DNA of 8,323 bases from Desulfobacterales bacterium (GTDB lineage: Bacteria; Desulfobacterota; Desulfobacteria; Desulfobacterales; C00003060): NCBI GenBank assembly GCA_030616425.1, contig JAUWXJ010000100.1, positions 1 through 8,323 on the forward strand. Direction: 5' to 3'. The notes under the pieces were generated by a model. It saw only the letters and a list, made by a program, of their open reading frames with translations. It made no database searches and was not told the DNA's origin. The translations under genes were made by a program, and so were the position numbers. Each line of letters begins with the position of its first letter. Within the stretch, counting starts at the first letter, position 1. Positions 6,940-8,323 of the stretch are shown here, one piece after another.

Positions 6940-7899
6940 ATGGCGAACTTCTTGGTAACTGGCGGTGCTGGATTCATCGGTTCGAACATTGTAAAGGCGC
7001 TTCTTAATCGAGGGGATTGGGTACGCGTCCTGGACGATTTTTCGACAGGGAAACGAGAAAATGTATCCTTTGCCGGACTCTCGCCTGAACTCACGAATAA
7101 CTTGGATACCCTGGAGGGCGACATTGCGGACCTTGCCACCTGTCGCCAGGCGGTAGATGGCGTTCAATGCATACTTCACCAGGCTGCTATACCCTCGGTA
7201 CCAAGGTCTGTGGCCCTTCCACTTGAGTCAAACCGTGCCAATATTGATGGGACCCTTAACCTTCTGGTGGCAGCACGAGACGCAGGGGTAAAGCGGCTGA
7301 TATTTGCGTCTTCATCTGCCGTGTATGGTAATGCCCCGGGGTTTCCAAGGAAAGAGACGATCGCTCCGGCTCCCCTTTCGCCGTATGCCGTCCAAAAGCT
7401 GACTGCTGAACATTACCTGCGGATCTTCTATGAGCTTTACGGGCTTGAGACCGTGTCACTCAGATATTTCAACGTGTTCGGCCCTCACCAGGACCCTGAT
7501 TCGGAATATGCGGCAGTGATTCCCCGGTTCATAAAGGCACTTCTCGCAGGCGCCCAGCCGACTGTGTATGGGGATGGTGAACAATCCCGTGATTTCACGT
7601 ATGTGGATAATATTGTCTATGGAAACCTGCTTGCGGTTGAGGCCGAGGATGCCCCGGGCAAGGTCATGAACCTTGCCTGCGGCGGCCAGCTCAGCTTAAA
7701 TCAGCTCTTAGCGCTCTTGAGAAAAATCACGGGCTCGGATGTGGAAGCCGTGTACACTGACCCAAGGCCTGGGGATGTGCGCCATTCCTGGGCTGACATC
7801 ACCCTCTCCGAGCAGGTCCTGAATTACAAAACTCAGGTCCCCCTTGAGGAGGGCCTGCGCAGGGCAGTGGATTACTTCGGGGCCCTGTTCAAACCGTAG
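6940..7899 (+). CDS. UDP-sugar 4-epimerase, WbpP/TviC-like extended SDR
   Basis: This 319-aa NAD-dependent epimerase probably interconverts UDP-GlcNAc and UDP-GalNAc (or UDP-Glc and UDP-Gal), supplying sugars for lipopolysaccharide O-antigen or capsule in the cytoplasm. The N-terminus has the NAD-binding GGAGFIG (8-14) and LDDFSTGK (31-38). GDI (60-62), the FASSSAVYG serine region (122-130) and the catalytic pair Tyr149/Lys153 in YAVQK follow. The C-terminal half has RYFNVFG (175-181), GDGEQSRDF (211-219) and GDVRHSWAD (278-286). PSVPRS (85-90), SRDF and GDVRHS.AD are features I recall from WbpP-type UDP-GlcNAc 4-epimerases, which makes that subgroup more likely than classical GalE. The substrate cannot be proved from sequence. 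Length is close to the family norm and nothing is broken. A possible AAAGGA (6922-6927) lies 12 nt before the ATG, slightly far, while AGGGA (6932-6936) is slightly near. It stands alone, bracketed by two related palindromic elements rather than in a polysaccharide cluster. Confidence 0.9.
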   Translation: MANFLVTGGAGFIGSNIVKALLNRGDWVRVLDDFSTGKRENVSFAGLSPELTNNLDTLEGDIADLATCRQAVDGVQCILHQAAIPSVPRSVALPLESNRANIDGTLNLLVAARDAGVKRLIFASSSAVYGNAPGFPRKETIAPAPLSPYAVQKLTAEHYLRIFYELYGLETVSLRYFNVFGPHQDPDSEYAAVIPRFIKALLAGAQPTVYGDGEQSRDFTYVDNIVYGNLLAVEAEDAPGKVMNLACGGQLSLNQLLALLRKITGSDVEAVYTDPRPGDVRHSWADITLSEQVLNYKTQVPLEEGLRRAVDYFGALFKP

Positions 7900-7940
7900 G
7901 TCGCAAAAGTAGCAAAGCGTTCATTGGCTGTCAAAAGAAA

Positions 7941-7981
7941 AGGGGTGAGTCAGGGGCCAGCGGGCTCTTTCCTAAACCCCT
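7941..7981 (+). terminator. weak candidate terminator after the epimerase
   Basis: AGGGGT (7941-7946) pairs with ACCCCT (7976-7981) across a 29-nt loop, and is followed by CTTTAGCTT rather than a clean T run. Position, 42 bp past the stop, is right, but the stem is short and the loop long. Termination might instead occur in the palindromic element just downstream. Confidence 0.25.
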
Positions 7982-7992
7982 CTTTAGCTTAG

Positions 7993-8176
7993 AAGCTGTT
8001 TCAAAACCCTTTTCCTCGCCTGGTTGACCATTTTTGAAAGTTCTAAGCTCGCTTTGCTAAAATTGTAAAACTCGGGCTAACGCCCTCAAACAGTTACAAT
8101 TTTGACGCTCCGCTTCGCTAAGAACTTTTGGCAAAAACGGCTAAAATGGACTCGTCAAAAGGTTTTGAAACAGCTT
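7993..8176 (+). mobile_element. 184-bp palindromic non-autonomous element, copy 2
   Basis: AAGCTGTTTCAAAACC (7993-8008) and its exact reverse complement (8161-8176) are 16-bp perfect inverted ends. Inside, the arms pair again with gaps: GACCATTTTTG and GTTCTAAGC on the left against matching blocks on the right. The innermost stem is a perfect 10 bp, AAAATTGTAA (8059-8068) with TTACAATTTT (8094-8103). The tip is GGGC-TAAC-GCCC. Core, overall size, the CAAAAC..CCTTTTC block near the left end and CGCTTCGC on the right are shared with the element at 6670-6870, in the same orientation; most other arm sequence has diverged. The flanking 4-mers TTAG and GTAG could be a decayed target duplication. 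No protein is encoded. With the weak terminator candidate it accounts for most of the 338-bp gap between the epimerase and the next gene. Confidence 0.65.
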
Positions 8177-8237
8177 GTAGTCAAAAAGATTAACAGGCTA
8201 CCGACAATTATCAGCTGACGAAAGGTAGTTAAATATT

Positions 8238-8323
8238 ATGAAAATTTCTAAATTCCCATCAGCGGCTGCTCAGAAGAGGCTGGATCGGATTGTGAACCGG
8301 GGCCTTTCCTTTAAGGCGAGGGA
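8238..8323 (+). CDS. hisD: probable histidinol dehydrogenase, 5' end only
   Basis: An ATG at 8238 opens a frame that stays open to the window edge, 28 full codons: MKISKFPSAAAQKRLDRIVN then RGLSFKAR. The pattern MKI.K.PS..A..RL.RI.NRGL.F resembles, from memory, the N-termini of histidinol dehydrogenases in Desulfobacterota-type bacteria. HisD is the NAD- and zinc-dependent enzyme for the last two oxidations of histidine biosynthesis. Its catalytic residues lie far downstream and are not in view, so the call rests on the N-terminus alone. AAAGG (8221-8225) is a plausible but distant ribosome site, 12 nt before the ATG. The 61-bp stretch between the upstream palindromic element and the ATG shows no convincing promoter. 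Confidence 0.55.
   Translation, partial: MKISKFPSAAAQKRLDRIVNRGLSFKAR

Noticed and set aside
6834..7179. Two roughly 100-codon leftward frames containing VVSGQW-type repeats
   Set aside because: They are antisense readings of the heptamer array and the epimerase N-terminus. The repeat peptide comes from the 7-bp tandem repeat, not from a protein family.

Overview
The window looks like chromosomal DNA of a Gram-negative bacterium with moderate GC content. My best guess is an anaerobic Desulfobacterota-like (former Deltaproteobacteria) lineage. That guess rests on the style of the PilZ-like remnant, the start of a HisD-like protein, the WbpP-type epimerase and palindromic repeats of a kind I associate with such genomes. 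It is inference, because there is no rRNA or other marker gene to anchor it.

Layout. Positions 90-6492 hold a leftward DNA-repair locus: an AddB-like nuclease with an iron-sulfur motif (3763-6492), then an AddA/UvrD-type helicase-nuclease (90-3455). Together they should form a two-subunit, RecBCD-like enzyme for resecting double-strand breaks. The 307 bases between them are not empty. They hold the remains of a small PilZ-like gene, split by a 105-bp element with inverted ends and a TA target duplication. Removing the element with one TA restores a single reading frame, whose stop overlaps the addA start as ATGA. The older arrangement may therefore have been addB-pilZ-like-addA.

Positions 6493-6939 form the divergent spacer. 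It carries weak promoter candidates, a 201-bp palindromic element with IS5-like ends and AAATT flanking repeats (6670-6870), and a degenerate 7-bp tandem repeat (6881-6915). Rightward from 6940 lies a complete UDP-sugar 4-epimerase of the WbpP/TviC type. A second copy of the palindromic element (7993-8176) follows it, and then the first 28 codons of a probable hisD that runs off the edge.

No complete new system is visible. The parts most worth a second look are the element-split PilZ remnant inside the addBA operon, and the two related palindromic elements. Those two share a nearly identical 27-nt core whose only two differences compensate each other, while the flanking stems keep pairing despite different sequence.
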